Part shown: positions 8,072 through 17,682 of the stretch, piece after piece
How positions within the stretch are numbered: the stretch's first letter is position 1
Layout of the letters: each line of letters opens with the position of its first letter
DNA from: Seonamhaeicola sp. S2-3
GTDB taxonomy: Bacteria; Bacteroidota; Bacteroidia; Flavobacteriales; Flavobacteriaceae
DNA: 64,000 nucleotides
Reading direction: 5' to 3'
Assembly: GCF_001971785.1 (NCBI RefSeq)
Contig: NZ_CP019389.1
Location: 259,001-323,000, forward strand
Program-made: the position numbers and the translations under genes
Notes under the pieces: generated by a model
The model's input: the letters and a program-made list of their open reading frames with translations, nothing else
Database searches by the model: none
Told to the model about the DNA's origin: nothing

Positions 8072-8467
8072 ATGAATTTAGAATCTCCAAAAATAAACGT
8101 TGAAAAATCTCCAGAAGAAGTCTTTGAATTTTTAGCCGATGTTAAAAATTTTAAAAGCTTAATGCCAGAAAACATTAGTAAATTTGAAGTTTTAGGAGAA
8201 GATAAATTTGTTTTTGCATTAAAAGGAATGCCAGAAATAGTTTTAGAAAAGAAAGCTGTTGAAGCTCCTAACAAAATTGTTTTAGGTGCTGCTAGTGGTA
8301 AAATAGATTTTTCATTAACTGGAAATATTGTTAAAACAGGGGATGCCTCAAGCGAAGTACAATTACAATTTGCCGGAGATTTTAACCCCATGATGGCTAT
8401 GATGATTAAAAGCCCCATTACCAAATTTATTGAAACATTAGCTACTAGTATTCCTAAAGCTATTTAA
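8072..8467 (+). CDS. SRPBCC-fold protein
   Basis: A 131-residue soluble protein with the layout of START/Bet v 1 (SRPBCC) proteins: an N-terminal strand (LESPKINVEKSPEEVFEFL), a helix with VKNFKSLMPE, a series of strands, and a long C-terminal helix (MMAMMIKSPITKFIETL). Such proteins bind hydrophobic ligands; no ligand can be inferred. It follows pyrE on the same strand and converges with birA, the two reading frames overlapping by 4 bp. The reverse frame of this gene is also open for much of its length but shows no family features. Function unknown. Confidence 0.8.
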   Translation: MNLESPKINVEKSPEEVFEFLADVKNFKSLMPENISKFEVLGEDKFVFALKGMPEIVLEKKAVEAPNKIVLGAASGKIDFSLTGNIVKTGDASSEVQLQFAGDFNPMMAMMIKSPITKFIETLATSIPKAI

Positions 8468-9192
8468 TAAAGCATTGTAATTTCTTTAAGATCAAACTTT
8501 TTTAAAATTTCATCTTCTAAAATAACCATTAACTTTCCGTATTTAGTAACACCTTTAACAAAACCAGAGAATAAAGAACCTTCTGCATCTTTAAAAGTTG
8601 AAGGCTTGTCTTTTCTAAACAAATTAGATTCATATTCTTTCTTTACCGCTTCGTATTTTCCCGCTTGAAGTAATGTTGAATATTCTTTTGTATAGGTTAT
8701 AATCCTAAATAACACTTCATCTAAATCAAAATGAACTCCTGTTATATTTTTTAAAGATGTAGCTTTAGGCAAACCATCAAACTTAGTTTGGTTTACATTA
8801 ACCCCTATACCTATAATTGTAGATTCTAATTTATTTTTTATGACATTTTCAATTAAAATCCCACAAACTTTCTTATCTGCTGACAAAATGTCGTTAGGCC
8901 ATTTAATACTTAAATTAGGAATATTTAATGATTTTAAAGCTTTTAAAATAGCTAAAGAAATGGCCATACTTATATAATAAGGAAACTCTACAACATGCCC
9001 ACTCAAATCCTTAAACACACTGAAAGTAAGATTTTTACAAGCATCAGAAGCCCAAACAGTACCCATTTGCCCTCTACCCTGTGTCTGCTCTTTTGCTACA
9101 ACAATGGTATAATCTTCAACTTTATTCTCTGCAACGTACCTACGTAAATAACTATTTGTAGAATCAGTGGCATTAAGTTTGATTATATGCAT
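8464..9192 (-). CDS. birA: Biotin--[acetyl-CoA-carboxylase] ligase
   Basis: The 242-residue enzyme activates biotin as biotinyl-AMP and attaches it to the biotin carboxyl carrier protein. Motifs are STNSYLRR near the N-terminus, the biotinyl-AMP loop QTQGRGQMGTVWAS at about residues 37-50, SIKWPNDI with the catalytic K at about residue 99, and KVCGILIEN. There is no N-terminal helix-turn-helix, so this is a monofunctional ligase and not the E. coli-type repressor. It ends within the last codons of the convergent SRPBCC gene and diverges from rsfS. Confidence 0.95.
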   Translation of the reverse strand: MHIIKLNATDSTNSYLRRYVAENKVEDYTIVVAKEQTQGRGQMGTVWASDACKNLTFSVFKDLSGHVVEFPYYISMAISLAILKALKSLNIPNLSIKWPNDILSADKKVCGILIENVIKNKLESTIIGIGVNVNQTKFDGLPKATSLKNITGVHFDLDEVLFRIITYTKEYSTLLQAGKYEAVKKEYESNLFRKDKPSTFKDAEGSLFSGFVKGVTKYGKLMVILEDEILKKFDLKEITMLY

Positions 9193-9258
9193 ATAAAGGT
9201 TATTGTTAGTCTTTAAAATCTTATAATTATTTTAAAGTGTAAAGAACTAAAAAAATAA

Positions 9259-9266
9259 TAACTTTG
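9259..9266 (+). promoter_or_regulatory. -7 box of the rsfS-ftsH operon
   Basis: TAACTTTG matches TAnnTTTG and lies about 19 nt upstream of the rsfS ATG at 9286. Confidence 0.6.
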
Positions 9267-9285
9267 CACAAATTAAATAAAATTA

Positions 9286-9657
9286 ATGGCGAAAGAAAAA
9301 ATAAGTGCAGACCAGTTAATATCTGTAATAATTAGTGGCATTGAAGATGTTAAAGGTCAAGAAATAAATATTTTAGATTTAAGAGATATTGAAAACACCG
9401 TTTGTGACTACTTCATTATATGTGAAGGAAACTCTAACACACAAGTAAACGCCATAGTTAACTCCGTACAAAAAAAAGTAAGCAAAGAACTTAAAGACAG
9501 ACCCTGGCATACTGAAGGCGAAGATAATGCTGAATGGGTTTTAATAGATTATGTTAATGTTGTTGTACATGTATTTCAAAAACATGTTAGAGAATATTAT
9601 GACATTGAAAGTCTTTGGGGCGATGCAAAAACAACAATAATAGAAACTAGTTATTAA
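9286..9657 (+). CDS. rsfS: Ribosome silencing factor RsfS
   Basis: RsfS binds ribosomal protein L14 and blocks joining of the ribosomal subunits when nutrients are low. The 123-residue protein matches the family length and shows its markers: NTVCDYFIICEGNSNTQV, RPWHTEGEDNAEWVLIDY, and VVHVFQKHVREYYDIE followed by LWGDA. It lies 9 bp upstream of ftsH, a pairing I regard as usual in Flavobacteriia. The promoter is probably the box at 9259-9266. Confidence 0.95.
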   Translation: MAKEKISADQLISVIISGIEDVKGQEINILDLRDIENTVCDYFIICEGNSNTQVNAIVNSVQKKVSKELKDRPWHTEGEDNAEWVLIDYVNVVVHVFQKHVREYYDIESLWGDAKTTIIETSY

Positions 9658-9666
9658 GAAAATTAC

Positions 9667-11670
9667 ATGGCAAACGATAAAAAAAACATAAAAGACAAAA
9701 AACCAAAATTTAGCCCGTATTGGATTTACGGCATTTTAATTGCCCTATTTTTAGGATTTCAATTATTTGGAAGCAGTAGTAATAGTGGAGGGTCTAAAAC
9801 TACAACATCAGATTTCTTTAAATTTTTAGCTGATGGTGATGTTGAAAAAATTGATATTATAAAAAACACAAGAGTTGCTAGAGTTTATTTAACCACAGAG
9901 GCAGAAGCTAAAGATGAACACAAAAATTCTAAACAACACACGTTTATTCCAACTGTTGGTCGTATACCAAACTATGAATTTGAATTTGGAGACCTTCAGA
10001 ATTTTGAAAATAAACTAAATAGTATCATAGATAATTTAGATACTAAACCTATAGTTGAATACGATACAGAAACCGATACTATTGGAAACCTTTTAATTGG
10101 TATCCTCCCTTTTATCTTATTAATTGGAGTATGGATTTTTATAATGAGAAGAATGTCTGGAGGTGCCGGTGGTGCTGCTGGTGGGCAAATTTTCAACATA
10201 GGAAAATCTAAAGCAAAATTATTTGATCAGAATACAGAAGTTAAAACCTCTTTTAAAGATGTTGCTGGTCTAGAAGGTGCTAAAGAAGAAGTTCAAGAAA
10301 TTGTAGACTTTTTAAAATTCCCCGAAAAATACACCACACTTGGAGGGAAAATCCCAAAAGGCGCATTACTTGTTGGCCCTCCAGGAACTGGTAAAACCTT
10401 ATTAGCTAAAGCTGTTGCTGGCGAAGCTAAAGTACCTTTCTTCTCGCTGTCTGGTTCAGATTTTGTAGAAATGTTTGTTGGGGTTGGTGCCTCTCGTGTA
10501 CGCGACTTATTTAAGCAAGCTAAAGAAAAATCGCCTTCAATCATTTTTATTGATGAAATTGATGCTATTGGTAGAGCAAGAGGTAAAAATGCCATGTCTG
10601 GGAGTAACGATGAACGAGAAAACACACTAAATCAACTTCTTACAGAAATGGATGGCTTTGGTACTAATACAAATGTTATAGTACTTGCCGCAACCAATAG
10701 AGCCGATATTTTAGATAAAGCCTTAATGCGTGCTGGTAGATTTGACCGACAAATTTATGTTGATTTACCAGATATTAGAGAACGTAAAGAAATTTTTGAG
10801 GTGCATTTAAGGCCTCTTAAAAAAGCGAAAGATTTAGACACCGATTTTCTTTCTAAACAAACACCAGGATTCTCTGGAGCAGACATTGCTAACGTTTGTA
10901 ACGAAGCCGCTTTAATTGCTGCTAGAAACGGTAAAAAAGAAGTTGATAAACAAGATTTTCTTGATGCTGTAGATAGAATTATTGGTGGATTAGAAAAGAA
11001 AAATAAAATTATTACTCCTAGTGAAAAAAGAGCAGTTGCTTTTCACGAAGCAGGTCATGCCGTGGTAAGTTGGATGTTAGAACACGCTGCGCCACTTGTA
11101 AAAGTAACCATAGTGCCACGTGGACGTTCTTTAGGAGCTGCTTGGTATTTACCAGAAGAGAGACTAATTGTTCGCCCAGAACAAATGTTAGATGAAATGT
11201 GTGCCGCCTTAGGAGGAAGAGCTGCAGAACAGGTTATTTTTAATGAAATTTCAACTGGAGCATTAAGCGATTTAGAAAAAGTTACCAAACAAGCTAGAGC
11301 CATGGTAACTATTTACGGACTTAGTGATAAAATTGGTAATCTTACCTATTATGACTCTTCAGGCCAAAATGAATATGGGTTTACCAAACCATACAGCGAA
11401 CAAACTGCTGAGTTAATTGATAAAGAAATTTCAGATATTATAGAAGAGCAATACAGAAGAGCTGTTAAACTTTTAGAAGAAAACAAAGATAAGCTTACCG
11501 AACTTGCTGAGGAATTACTTGATAAAGAAGTTATTTTTAAAGATAATTTAGAAAGAATTTTTGGTAAACGTGCTTTTGATAAAGAAAAAATAGAAGACCA
11601 AAAAGAAACAGAAGCGAGTACAAAGGAAGAACTAAAGGACTCTGAAAGTACAGAAAACTCTGAAAAATAA
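9667..11670 (+). CDS. ftsH: ATP-dependent zinc metalloprotease FtsH
   Basis: The 667-residue membrane-bound AAA protease degrades misfolded and regulatory membrane proteins. It has two N-terminal membrane helices (about residues 18-34 and 140-160) with a periplasmic loop between, a Walker A GPPGTGKT at 237-244, Walker B IIFIDEID at about 292-299, the second region of homology around RAGRFDRQ, and the zinc-binding HEAGH at 460-464. The C-terminal tail is acidic and rich in K, E and S. It follows rsfS by 9 bp and is followed by a 40-bp perfect palindrome that probably ends the transcript. Confidence 0.97.
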   Translation: MANDKKNIKDKKPKFSPYWIYGILIALFLGFQLFGSSSNSGGSKTTTSDFFKFLADGDVEKIDIIKNTRVARVYLTTEAEAKDEHKNSKQHTFIPTVGRIPNYEFEFGDLQNFENKLNSIIDNLDTKPIVEYDTETDTIGNLLIGILPFILLIGVWIFIMRRMSGGAGGAAGGQIFNIGKSKAKLFDQNTEVKTSFKDVAGLEGAKEEVQEIVDFLKFPEKYTTLGGKIPKGALLVGPPGTGKTLLAKAVAGEAKVPFFSLSGSDFVEMFVGVGASRVRDLFKQAKEKSPSIIFIDEIDAIGRARGKNAMSGSNDERENTLNQLLTEMDGFGTNTNVIVLAATNRADILDKALMRAGRFDRQIYVDLPDIRERKEIFEVHLRPLKKAKDLDTDFLSKQTPGFSGADIANVCNEAALIAARNGKKEVDKQDFLDAVDRIIGGLEKKNKIITPSEKRAVAFHEAGHAVVSWMLEHAAPLVKVTIVPRGRSLGAAWYLPEERLIVRPEQMLDEMCAALGGRAAEQVIFNEISTGALSDLEKVTKQARAMVTIYGLSDKIGNLTYYDSSGQNEYGFTKPYSEQTAELIDKEISDIIEEQYRRAVKLLEENKDKLTELAEELLDKEVIFKDNLERIFGKRAFDKEKIEDQKETEASTKEELKDSESTENSEK

Positions 11671-11703
11671 ATTGAATTCAGCTTATTTCGTTAAGCTTTT
11701 AAT

Positions 11704-11743
11704 AAAAATCTTAAATTAAACTTAAGTTTAATTTAAGATTTTT
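11704..11743 (+). terminator. 40-bp perfect palindrome after ftsH, likely terminator
   Basis: Positions 11704-11743 form a perfect, loopless inverted repeat centred between 11723 and 11724, with A-run on the left and T-run on the right, as expected of a terminator that can work in both directions. It abuts the next -7 box at 11744-11751, so it could also affect the start of the following operon. Confidence 0.7.
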
Positions 11744-11751
11744 TATATTTG
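11744..11751 (+). promoter_or_regulatory. -7 box of the LUD-cdsA-psd-ACBP operon
   Basis: TATATTTG matches TAnnTTTG and lies 36 nt before the ATG at 11788. It directly touches the palindrome at 11704-11743, whose right arm occupies the -33 region. No TTG was seen at the expected spacing. Confidence 0.5.
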
Positions 11752-11787
11752 GTAAACAACAAAAAATAGGTTAATAGCAGTCACTCC

Positions 11788-12396
11788 ATGAGTCTTTTTA
11801 GAAAAATTTTTGGTTCCAAATCTGAAAGTGCAAAAGAGGAATTAAAATCTGAAGAAAGAGGCAAATATATGCCAGAAATTAAACTACCTATAGATGAAAG
11901 GTTTACAATAAACTTTAAGGCTAATGGTGGTAAATTTCTCTATTGTGAAAACTTAAATGAAATCTATCAAAATCTAGACAATATTATAGAAGAAAATAAA
12001 TGGCATGATAAAAAAGTGTTGCTTTTAGATGACAATTTAAAGGACAAATTCAAAAATTCTGACTTAAACCCTACTCTAAATATTAGCGAATCTACTTTTT
12101 TCTTTACTACCTGTGAAAATTTAATTGCTAATGATGGGTCGTTATTAATATCATCAAAACAAATTTTCGAAAAAAAACTACCAGAACTCCCTATTAATTT
12201 TGTAGTTTTTGCAACCACTAGCCAAATAGTTGAAAATATTGGTGAAGGATTACGTGGTATAAAATCTAAAAACAAACAAAAAATCCCTACCAATATTACT
12301 ACCATTAAACACTTTAAATCTGGAGATGAAAAAGACTTTTTAAGTTATGGTAGCAGTGCTAAAGATCTATACTTACTACTTTTAGAAGATTTATAG
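11788..12396 (+). CDS. LUD-domain (lactate utilization LutB/C-like) protein
   Basis: The 202-residue soluble protein fits the LUD fold, with TTCENLIANDGSLLISSKQ (the usual region with an I-A-x-T/D-G-S/T segment) and INFVVFATTSQIVENIGEGL in the second half. LUD proteins such as LutB and LutC act in lactate oxidation, but stand-alone copies next to cdsA in Flavobacteriia have no assigned role that I know. It begins its own operon after the ftsH palindrome and ends one base before the cdsA start, so it is probably co-translated with the phospholipid genes. Function not assigned. Confidence 0.75.
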   Translation: MSLFRKIFGSKSESAKEELKSEERGKYMPEIKLPIDERFTINFKANGGKFLYCENLNEIYQNLDNIIEENKWHDKKVLLLDDNLKDKFKNSDLNPTLNISESTFFFTTCENLIANDGSLLISSKQIFEKKLPELPINFVVFATTSQIVENIGEGLRGIKSKNKQKIPTNITTIKHFKSGDEKDFLSYGSSAKDLYLLLLEDL

Positions 12397-12397
12397 A

Positions 12398-13219
12398 ATG
12401 AAGGAAATTCTAATAAGAGGTCTCTCTGGCCTTCTTTACATTTCACTACTAATAGGTTGTTTTCAAAATGAACATGCCTTAATCATTCTTTTTTTTGTGT
12501 TTGGTTTTATTTGTTTAGCAGAATTTAAAAAGCTTATTCAATTAAAAAGCATCTTTCCGTATATTTTTTATGTGGTTCTCTACTTTATTTTCGTCTATTG
12601 GAAACTAGTATTAAACACCCATTTAGGTTTAGATGAAGCTACTCAAATACTTATGGTAATAACCATTTTTGTTGAACTCTTTCTAATTAAAGATTTGTTT
12701 TCAGAAAAAACCATCCCCTTATTTGCATCAAAAAAATTTTTGTTAACAACCTTTTATTTATCCAGTGCTTTTGTTTTTATAATTTTAATTGCCAACTATC
12801 AAAATAGTTACAATTCTACAATATTACTTGGAGCCTTTATCCTCATATGGGTAAACGATTCTTTTGCCTATTTAGTTGGTAAAAACTTTGGTAAACAAAA
12901 ACTGTTTGCAAAAATTTCACCCAAAAAAACAGTTGAAGGTTTTTTAGGAGGCTTATTCTTTTCATGCGTAGCAAGCTATTTTATTGCTAACTTTACAGAA
13001 ACTTTAAACTTTAGTAATTGGTTAATTTTAAGTATAATTATTAGTGTATTTGGTACCATAGGAGATTTAATAGAATCTAAATTTAAAAGACAAGCAGGTG
13101 TTAAAGATAGCGGTGTAATTATGCCTGGTCATGGTGGTTTGTTAGACCGATTAGATAGTATCATATTTGCGGCACCATTTATTTATTCATTTTTAAGACT
13201 TTTACAGTATGTTTCATAA
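12398..13219 (+). CDS. cdsA: Phosphatidate cytidylyltransferase
   Basis: CdsA makes CDP-diacylglycerol from phosphatidate and CTP, the branch point of phospholipid synthesis. The 273-residue protein is very hydrophobic, with about eight membrane helices, and its C-terminal part holds the family signature: KFKRQAGVKDSGVIMPGHGG followed by LDRLDSI. Upstream are WVNDSFAYLVGKNFGK and SPKKTVEGFLGG, also diagnostic. It starts one base after the LUD gene and overlaps psd by 11 bp. Together with psd here and pssA at 30269 it provides the path to phosphatidylethanolamine. Confidence 0.96.
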   Translation: MKEILIRGLSGLLYISLLIGCFQNEHALIILFFVFGFICLAEFKKLIQLKSIFPYIFYVVLYFIFVYWKLVLNTHLGLDEATQILMVITIFVELFLIKDLFSEKTIPLFASKKFLLTTFYLSSAFVFIILIANYQNSYNSTILLGAFILIWVNDSFAYLVGKNFGKQKLFAKISPKKTVEGFLGGLFFSCVASYFIANFTETLNFSNWLILSIIISVFGTIGDLIESKFKRQAGVKDSGVIMPGHGGLLDRLDSIIFAAPFIYSFLRLLQYVS

Positions 13220-13859
13220 AGAAGGCCATAAAATAATTATTATAACATTTGTTATTGTTGCGGCATCATTTTTATTAATTGATAGCTTTATTTCTATCTA
13301 TTGGTTGCGCACATTACTAATGATAGCCTTTTTAGTTTTATTATTACTAATACTTCAATTTTTTAGAAATCCTAAACGAAAAACGGTTATTAACAACAAA
13401 CAAGTTATTGCTCCGGTTGATGGTAAAGTAGTAGTTATTGAAGAGGTTTTTGAAAAAGAATATTTTAAAGAAAAACGCCTTCAGGTAAGCGTATTTATGT
13501 CTCCAATAAACGTTCATGTAACACGTTATCCTATTAGCGGTAAGATTATTTTTAGCAAATACCACCCTGGTAAGTATTTAGTTGCATGGCATCCTAAAGC
13601 AAGTGAAGAAAATGAACGAACCTCTATTGTTGTTGAGAATGATACCTACGGAAAAGTATTGTATAGACAAATTGCTGGTGCCTTAGCAAAACGCATTGTT
13701 AATTATGCTAAAGTAAATGAAACTGCTAAACAGGGTGATGATGCTGGTTTTATTAAATTTGGGTCTAGAGTAGATTTATTTTTACCTTTGGATACTAATT
13801 TAAAAGTTGAATTAAATCAAAAAGTTCGCGGTGGCGAAACCATTATTGCTGAAATGTAA
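13209..13859 (+). CDS. psd: Phosphatidylserine decarboxylase proenzyme
   Basis: Psd decarboxylates phosphatidylserine to phosphatidylethanolamine using a pyruvoyl group made by self-cleavage at a serine. The 216-residue protein has two N-terminal membrane helices (about residues 8-50), an APVDGKVV motif at 68-75, MSPINVHVTRYP with H103 at about 98-108, and the cleavage site FGSRVDLFLP with G185-S186. The GS rather than LGST form and the short length are those of the Psd-A type. It overlaps cdsA by 11 bp, and its stop codon overlaps the start of the acyl-CoA-binding protein gene (TAATG). Confidence 0.94.
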   Translation: MFHKEGHKIIIITFVIVAASFLLIDSFISIYWLRTLLMIAFLVLLLLILQFFRNPKRKTVINNKQVIAPVDGKVVVIEEVFEKEYFKEKRLQVSVFMSPINVHVTRYPISGKIIFSKYHPGKYLVAWHPKASEENERTSIVVENDTYGKVLYRQIAGALAKRIVNYAKVNETAKQGDDAGFIKFGSRVDLFLPLDTNLKVELNQKVRGGETIIAEM

Positions 13860-14125
13860 TGAGTAGTGAAGAATTAGACATAGAATTTAAAGAAGCTGTG
13901 GCTAGAGTTAATGCTCATAAAGAGCCTTTTCCTGCCGACACCCTATTGAAACTTTACGCCTATTACAAAAAGGCTACAAATGATTACGGCAGACCAAAAA
14001 GCAGAGAAGCTTTAATAAATGCTTTTAAAACAAACGCTTTATTTCAAGCAAAAGACATCTCTCAAGATGAAGCTAAAATAAAGTATATAGAACTAGTTAA
14101 TAAATACTTTTTATACAGAGAATAA
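13859..14125 (+). CDS. Acyl-CoA-binding protein
   Basis: An 88-residue protein with the four-helix ACBP layout. It starts with LDIEFKEAVARVNA, then FPADTLLKLYAYYKKAT with the conserved tyrosine and lysine positions of the acyl-CoA site, GRPKSREALINAFKTNALF, and a final helix KIKYIELVNKYF. ACBPs bind long-chain acyl-CoA in the cytoplasm; they are common in eukaryotes and sparse in bacteria. The overlap with the psd stop codon puts it in the phospholipid operon, which suggests a role in supplying or buffering acyl groups (inference). The valS gene converges 24 bp downstream. Confidence 0.88.
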   Translation: MSSEELDIEFKEAVARVNAHKEPFPADTLLKLYAYYKKATNDYGRPKSREALINAFKTNALFQAKDISQDEAKIKYIELVNKYFLYRE

Positions 14126-14149
14126 TAATCTCTTTTTAGGTTTTTAATC

Positions 14150-16786
14150 TTATCCCAAACTAGCTAAACTAGCTTTTAAAGTTTCTATTTTAGCTAAAGC
14201 ATCTGCTTCTTTCTTTTTCTCACTAGCAACAACTTGTTCTGGTGCGTTGTTTACAAAACGCTCGTTTGATAGTTTTTTCTGTACCGATTTTAAGAAACCT
14301 TCTGTATAATTTAACTCTTCGGTTAGTTTTTTAATTTCGGCTTCAACATCAATAGCACCAACCATTGGCACAAAATACTCGTTAGATTTTACTCTAAAGG
14401 TTAAAGCGCCTTCTACTGCTTCATCTACATACTCAATAGCTTCTAGATTCCCCATTTTTGTAATAATAGCATCAAATGTAGTCGATGATTTTTCGTTATT
14501 TATTACAGAAAAACCAATCGCATCTTTAAAGGATATATTCTTTTCCTTTCTAATAGTACGAATACCTGAGATTACTTCCGAAGCAAAATCAAATTCAGAA
14601 ATTAAGGTTTCGTTGATTGGTTTAGTTGTTGGCCAACTAGCTACAATTAAAGCTTCTTCGGGTGTACGCTCTTTTATGTAATGCCATAGATCTTCAGTTA
14701 AAAATGGCATAAACGGATGTACAATTTTTAAATTATCTTCAAAAATTGAAATAATAGCATTGTATGTTTTCGCGTCAATTGGCTGTTGATAAGCTGGTTT
14801 TACCATTTCTAGCAACCAACCACAAAAATCGTCGTAAATTAACTTGTAAATAGCCATTAGCGCATCGCTTAAACGGTATTTACTAAAGTGATCTTCTATC
14901 TCAATTAATACTTTTTGAAATTTAGATTCGTACCACTCAATCGCTATTTTGCTTGCTTCTGGTTGCGCAATAGTTTCGGAAACTTTCCAACCATCAACCA
15001 AACGGTAGGCATTCCAAATTTTGTTACCAAAACCTTTTCCTTGTTGGCACAATGCTTCATCAAACAACAAATCGTTTCCGGCAGCACTACTTAACAGTAA
15101 CCCAACTCGAACACCATCGGCACTGTATTCTTCAATTAGTTTTAAGGCGTCTGGTGAATTCCCTAAAGATTTACTCATTTTACGACGTTGTTTATCGCGT
15201 ACCAAACCTGTTAAATAAACATTTTTAAAAGGCATTTCTCCTTGATACTCGTAACCAGCAATAATCATTCGGGCAACCCAAAAGAATAAAATATCTGGCC
15301 CCGTTACCAAGTCGTTTGTTGGGTAATAGTATTTTATATCTTCGTTTTCTGGGTTACGAATACCATCGAAAACCGACATTGGCCATAACCAAGATGAAAA
15401 CCAGGTATCTAACGCATCGGTTTCTTGACGTAAGTCGTTGACTGTTAGATGTTTATTGCTAGTCTTTTCTTGAGCTAACTTTACAGCGTCTTCAATAGTT
15501 TCGGCAACTACAAAATCTTCTTTTCCATCGCCATAGTAATAAGCAGGAATTTGTTGTCCCCAAAGTAACTGACGTGAAATATTCCAATCGCGGATGTTTT
15601 CCATCCAGTGACGATAGGTGTTTTCAAACTTTTTAGGGAATAATTTAATATCGGCATCATCACCTAAAACGGCTTCAATAGCAGGTTTTACCAATCCTTC
15701 CATTTTTAAGAACCATTGGTCGCTTAATCGAGGTTCAATAATGGCTTTTGTGCGCTCAGAAATACCAACACGGTTGTTGTGGTCTTCTATTTTTTCTATT
15801 AAACCTAAGCTTTCAAGTTCTTTTACAATTTCTTTTCTAACTACAAAACGATCTTTTCCTTCGTAATGTAAACCGTAGCTATTTAAAGTAGCATCTTCAT
15901 TAAAAATATCAATCACTTCAAGGTTGTGCTTATCGCCTAAAACCTTATCGTTTTCATCATGAGCCGGTGTTACTTTTAAGCAACCTGTTCCAAATTCTAT
16001 ATCTACATAATCATCTTCAATAATAGGAATAACGCGATTACAAATTGGTACAATGGCTTTTTTTCCTTTTAAATTAAAGTGACGTTCGTCTTCAGGATTT
16101 ATACAAATTGCCGAATCTCCTAAAATAGTTTCAGGACGTGTTGTAGCAATAGTTAACGTCTCATTGCTACCTTCAATTTGATATTTTATATGATATAATT
16201 TACCTTGCTTATCTACATATTCAACTTCTTCATCTGAAAGTGTTGTTTTTGCTTCCGGATCCCAATTCACCATACGGTAACCGCGGTAAATTAAACCTTT
16301 GTTATATAAATCAACAAACACTTTTATTACGGCTTCGCTCATATCGTCGTCCATAGTAAATTTGGTACGATCCCAATCGCAAGAACAACCTAGTTTTTTT
16401 AATTGTTCTAAGATTACACCACCGTATTCATGCGTCCAATCCCAAGCGTGTTTTAAAAACTCATCTCTAGTTAAATCGTTTTTATCTATGCCTTGTTCTT
16501 TAAGTTTTGCAACTACCTTAGCTTCGGTTGCAATAGATGCATGGTCTGTACCCGGTACCCAACATGCATTTTTACCTTGTAATCGTGCACGACGAATTAA
16601 TACATCTTGAATAGTATTATTCAACATATGCCCCATGTGCAGTACTCCTGTGACATTTGGTGGCGGAATAACAATAGTGTACGGCTCTCTATCATCTGGT
16701 GTAGAATGAAAATAATTATGTTTCATCCAGTAGTCGTACCACTTATTTTCTACCTGTTGTGCATCGTATTTTGATGGAATACTCAT
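14150..16786 (-). CDS. valS: Valine--tRNA ligase
   Basis: The 878-residue class I synthetase charges tRNA-Val. It shows HMGH at residues 50-53 ([16 protein letters not shown]), an editing domain with [15 protein letters not shown], WCSxD-type elements replaced by the usual bacterial DQWFLKME, the KMSKS loop ([10 protein letters not shown]), and a C-terminal coiled-coil arm rich in K and E that contacts tRNA. Length and motif order are normal. It has its own promoter box (16816-16823) and stands alone, convergent with the lipid operon. Confidence 0.98.
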   Translation of the reverse strand: MSIPSKYDAQQVENKWYDYWMKHNYFHSTPDDREPYTIVIPPPNVTGVLHMGHMLNNTIQDVLIRRARLQGKNACWVPGTDHASIATEAKVVAKLKEQGIDKNDLTRDEFLKHAWDWTHEYGGVILEQLKKLGCSCDWDRTKFTMDDDMSEAVIKVFVDLYNKGLIYRGYRMVNWDPEAKTTLSDEEVEYVDKQGKLYHIKYQIEGSNETLTIATTRPETILGDSAICINPEDERHFNLKGKKAIVPICNRVIPIIEDDYVDIEFGTGCLKVTPAHDENDKVLGDKHNLEVIDIFNEDATLNSYGLHYEGKDRFVVRKEIVKELESLGLIEKIEDHNNRVGISERTKAIIEPRLSDQWFLKMEGLVKPAIEAVLGDDADIKLFPKKFENTYRHWMENIRDWNISRQLLWGQQIPAYYYGDGKEDFVVAETIEDAVKLAQEKTSNKHLTVNDLRQETDALDTWFSSWLWPMSVFDGIRNPENEDIKYYYPTNDLVTGPDILFFWVARMIIAGYEYQGEMPFKNVYLTGLVRDKQRRKMSKSLGNSPDALKLIEEYSADGVRVGLLLSSAAGNDLLFDEALCQQGKGFGNKIWNAYRLVDGWKVSETIAQPEASKIAIEWYESKFQKVLIEIEDHFSKYRLSDALMAIYKLIYDDFCGWLLEMVKPAYQQPIDAKTYNAIISIFEDNLKIVHPFMPFLTEDLWHYIKERTPEEALIVASWPTTKPINETLISEFDFASEVISGIRTIRKEKNISFKDAIGFSVINNEKSSTTFDAIITKMGNLEAIEYVDEAVEGALTFRVKSNEYFVPMVGAIDVEAEIKKLTEELNYTEGFLKSVQKKLSNERFVNNAPEQVVASEKKKEADALAKIETLKASLASLG

Positions 16787-16815
16787 GTTTGGAATAGTTT
16801 TTGAATAATAATTGG

Positions 16816-16823
16816 CAAAAGTA
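16816..16823 (-). promoter_or_regulatory. -7 box of valS
   Basis: The minus strand reads TACTTTTG (TAnnTTTG) about 30 nt upstream of the valS ATG at 16786. Confidence 0.55.
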
Positions 16824-17022
16824 CTTATATTTCTTTTTCTGTAAAAACTATTATGCGCTTTTGAAAGACTAATAATTTTAACGATTTTTTAAAGTAATCT
16901 AAGAAAAGTAATATGTACCTTTAACCAAGTTAAATATGTCAACATAAGTGTATTTCATCTATTTTTTTTGCTGATTATAGAAAAAGTACCTATGTTTACA
17001 AAGAATTAAAAAAGTAAAAGTA

Positions 17023-17448
17023 ATGAAACATTTAATTACAATTTTATTTATCGGTTTAATCAGTTTCTCTATTACTGCTCAAGAAAAACAGGCAGAAATA
17101 AAGTTTAAAACTGAAACGATAGACTATGGAACTATTGAAAAAGGATCTGATGGTGTAAGGGTTTTTGAATTTACGAATACTGGAAATGCCCCACTTATAA
17201 TTTCTAATGTTAAATCATCTTGTGGATGTACTATTCCTTCTAAACCAAAAGACCCTATTATGCCTGGTAAAACAGGAGAAATTAAGGTAAAATATGACAC
17301 TAACAGAGTGAGTCCTATTAGAAAAACTATTACAGTAATTTCTAATGCTAAAACACCTACTGTTGCTTTAAAAATTAAAGGTTTGGTGGTAGATTCTAGT
17401 AAAGCTAGTGTACTTGAAAAAAAAAATAAAAGTATCGTACAGAAATAA
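17023..17448 (+). CDS. Secreted DUF1573 protein
   Basis: A 141-residue protein with a signal peptide (MKHLITILFIGLISFSITAQ) and one DUF1573 domain, an immunoglobulin-like beta fold also called ASPM-SPD-2-Hydin-like. Diagnostic segments are DYGTIEKGSDGVRVFEFTN, ISNVKSSCGCTIPSKPKDP and PGKTGEIKVKYDTN. The SSCGCT motif is typical. Such proteins are abundant in Bacteroidota and mostly uncharacterised; export to the periplasm or surface follows from the signal peptide. A strong terminator follows at 17510-17543, so it is monocistronic. Confidence 0.9.
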   Translation: MKHLITILFIGLISFSITAQEKQAEIKFKTETIDYGTIEKGSDGVRVFEFTNTGNAPLIISNVKSSCGCTIPSKPKDPIMPGKTGEIKVKYDTNRVSPIRKTITVISNAKTPTVALKIKGLVVDSSKASVLEKKNKSIVQK

Positions 17449-17509
17449 AGACAATGCCTAAGTCCTAAATAACTGATACAAGTTATTAAAGGATTAAAAA
17501 TAATTTATT

Positions 17510-17543
17510 AATCCTGAACAATATAAGTTTATTGTTCAGGATT
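17510..17543 (+). terminator. Intrinsic terminator after the DUF1573 gene
   Basis: A perfect 14-bp stem (17510-17523 with 17530-17543) encloses a 6-nt loop and is followed by T residues. It ends the plus-strand transcript from 17023. Confidence 0.85.
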
Positions 17544-17682
17544 TTTAGTTTATAATACTCTCTTGTTTTAAAACTATTTCAAGACAGGATAATTCCATTC
17601 ATAAAAAACCGTTACAATGTTGCATTTTTTTGTTATAGCTTAGTTGCTAAAAGTGCTAAAACTAAACTTGAAACAAAATAAA

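Noticed and set aside
8038-8424. 128-residue minus-strand open frame opposite the SRPBCC gene
   Set aside because: It is the antisense of a gene with a clear fold and promoter context and has no family features.
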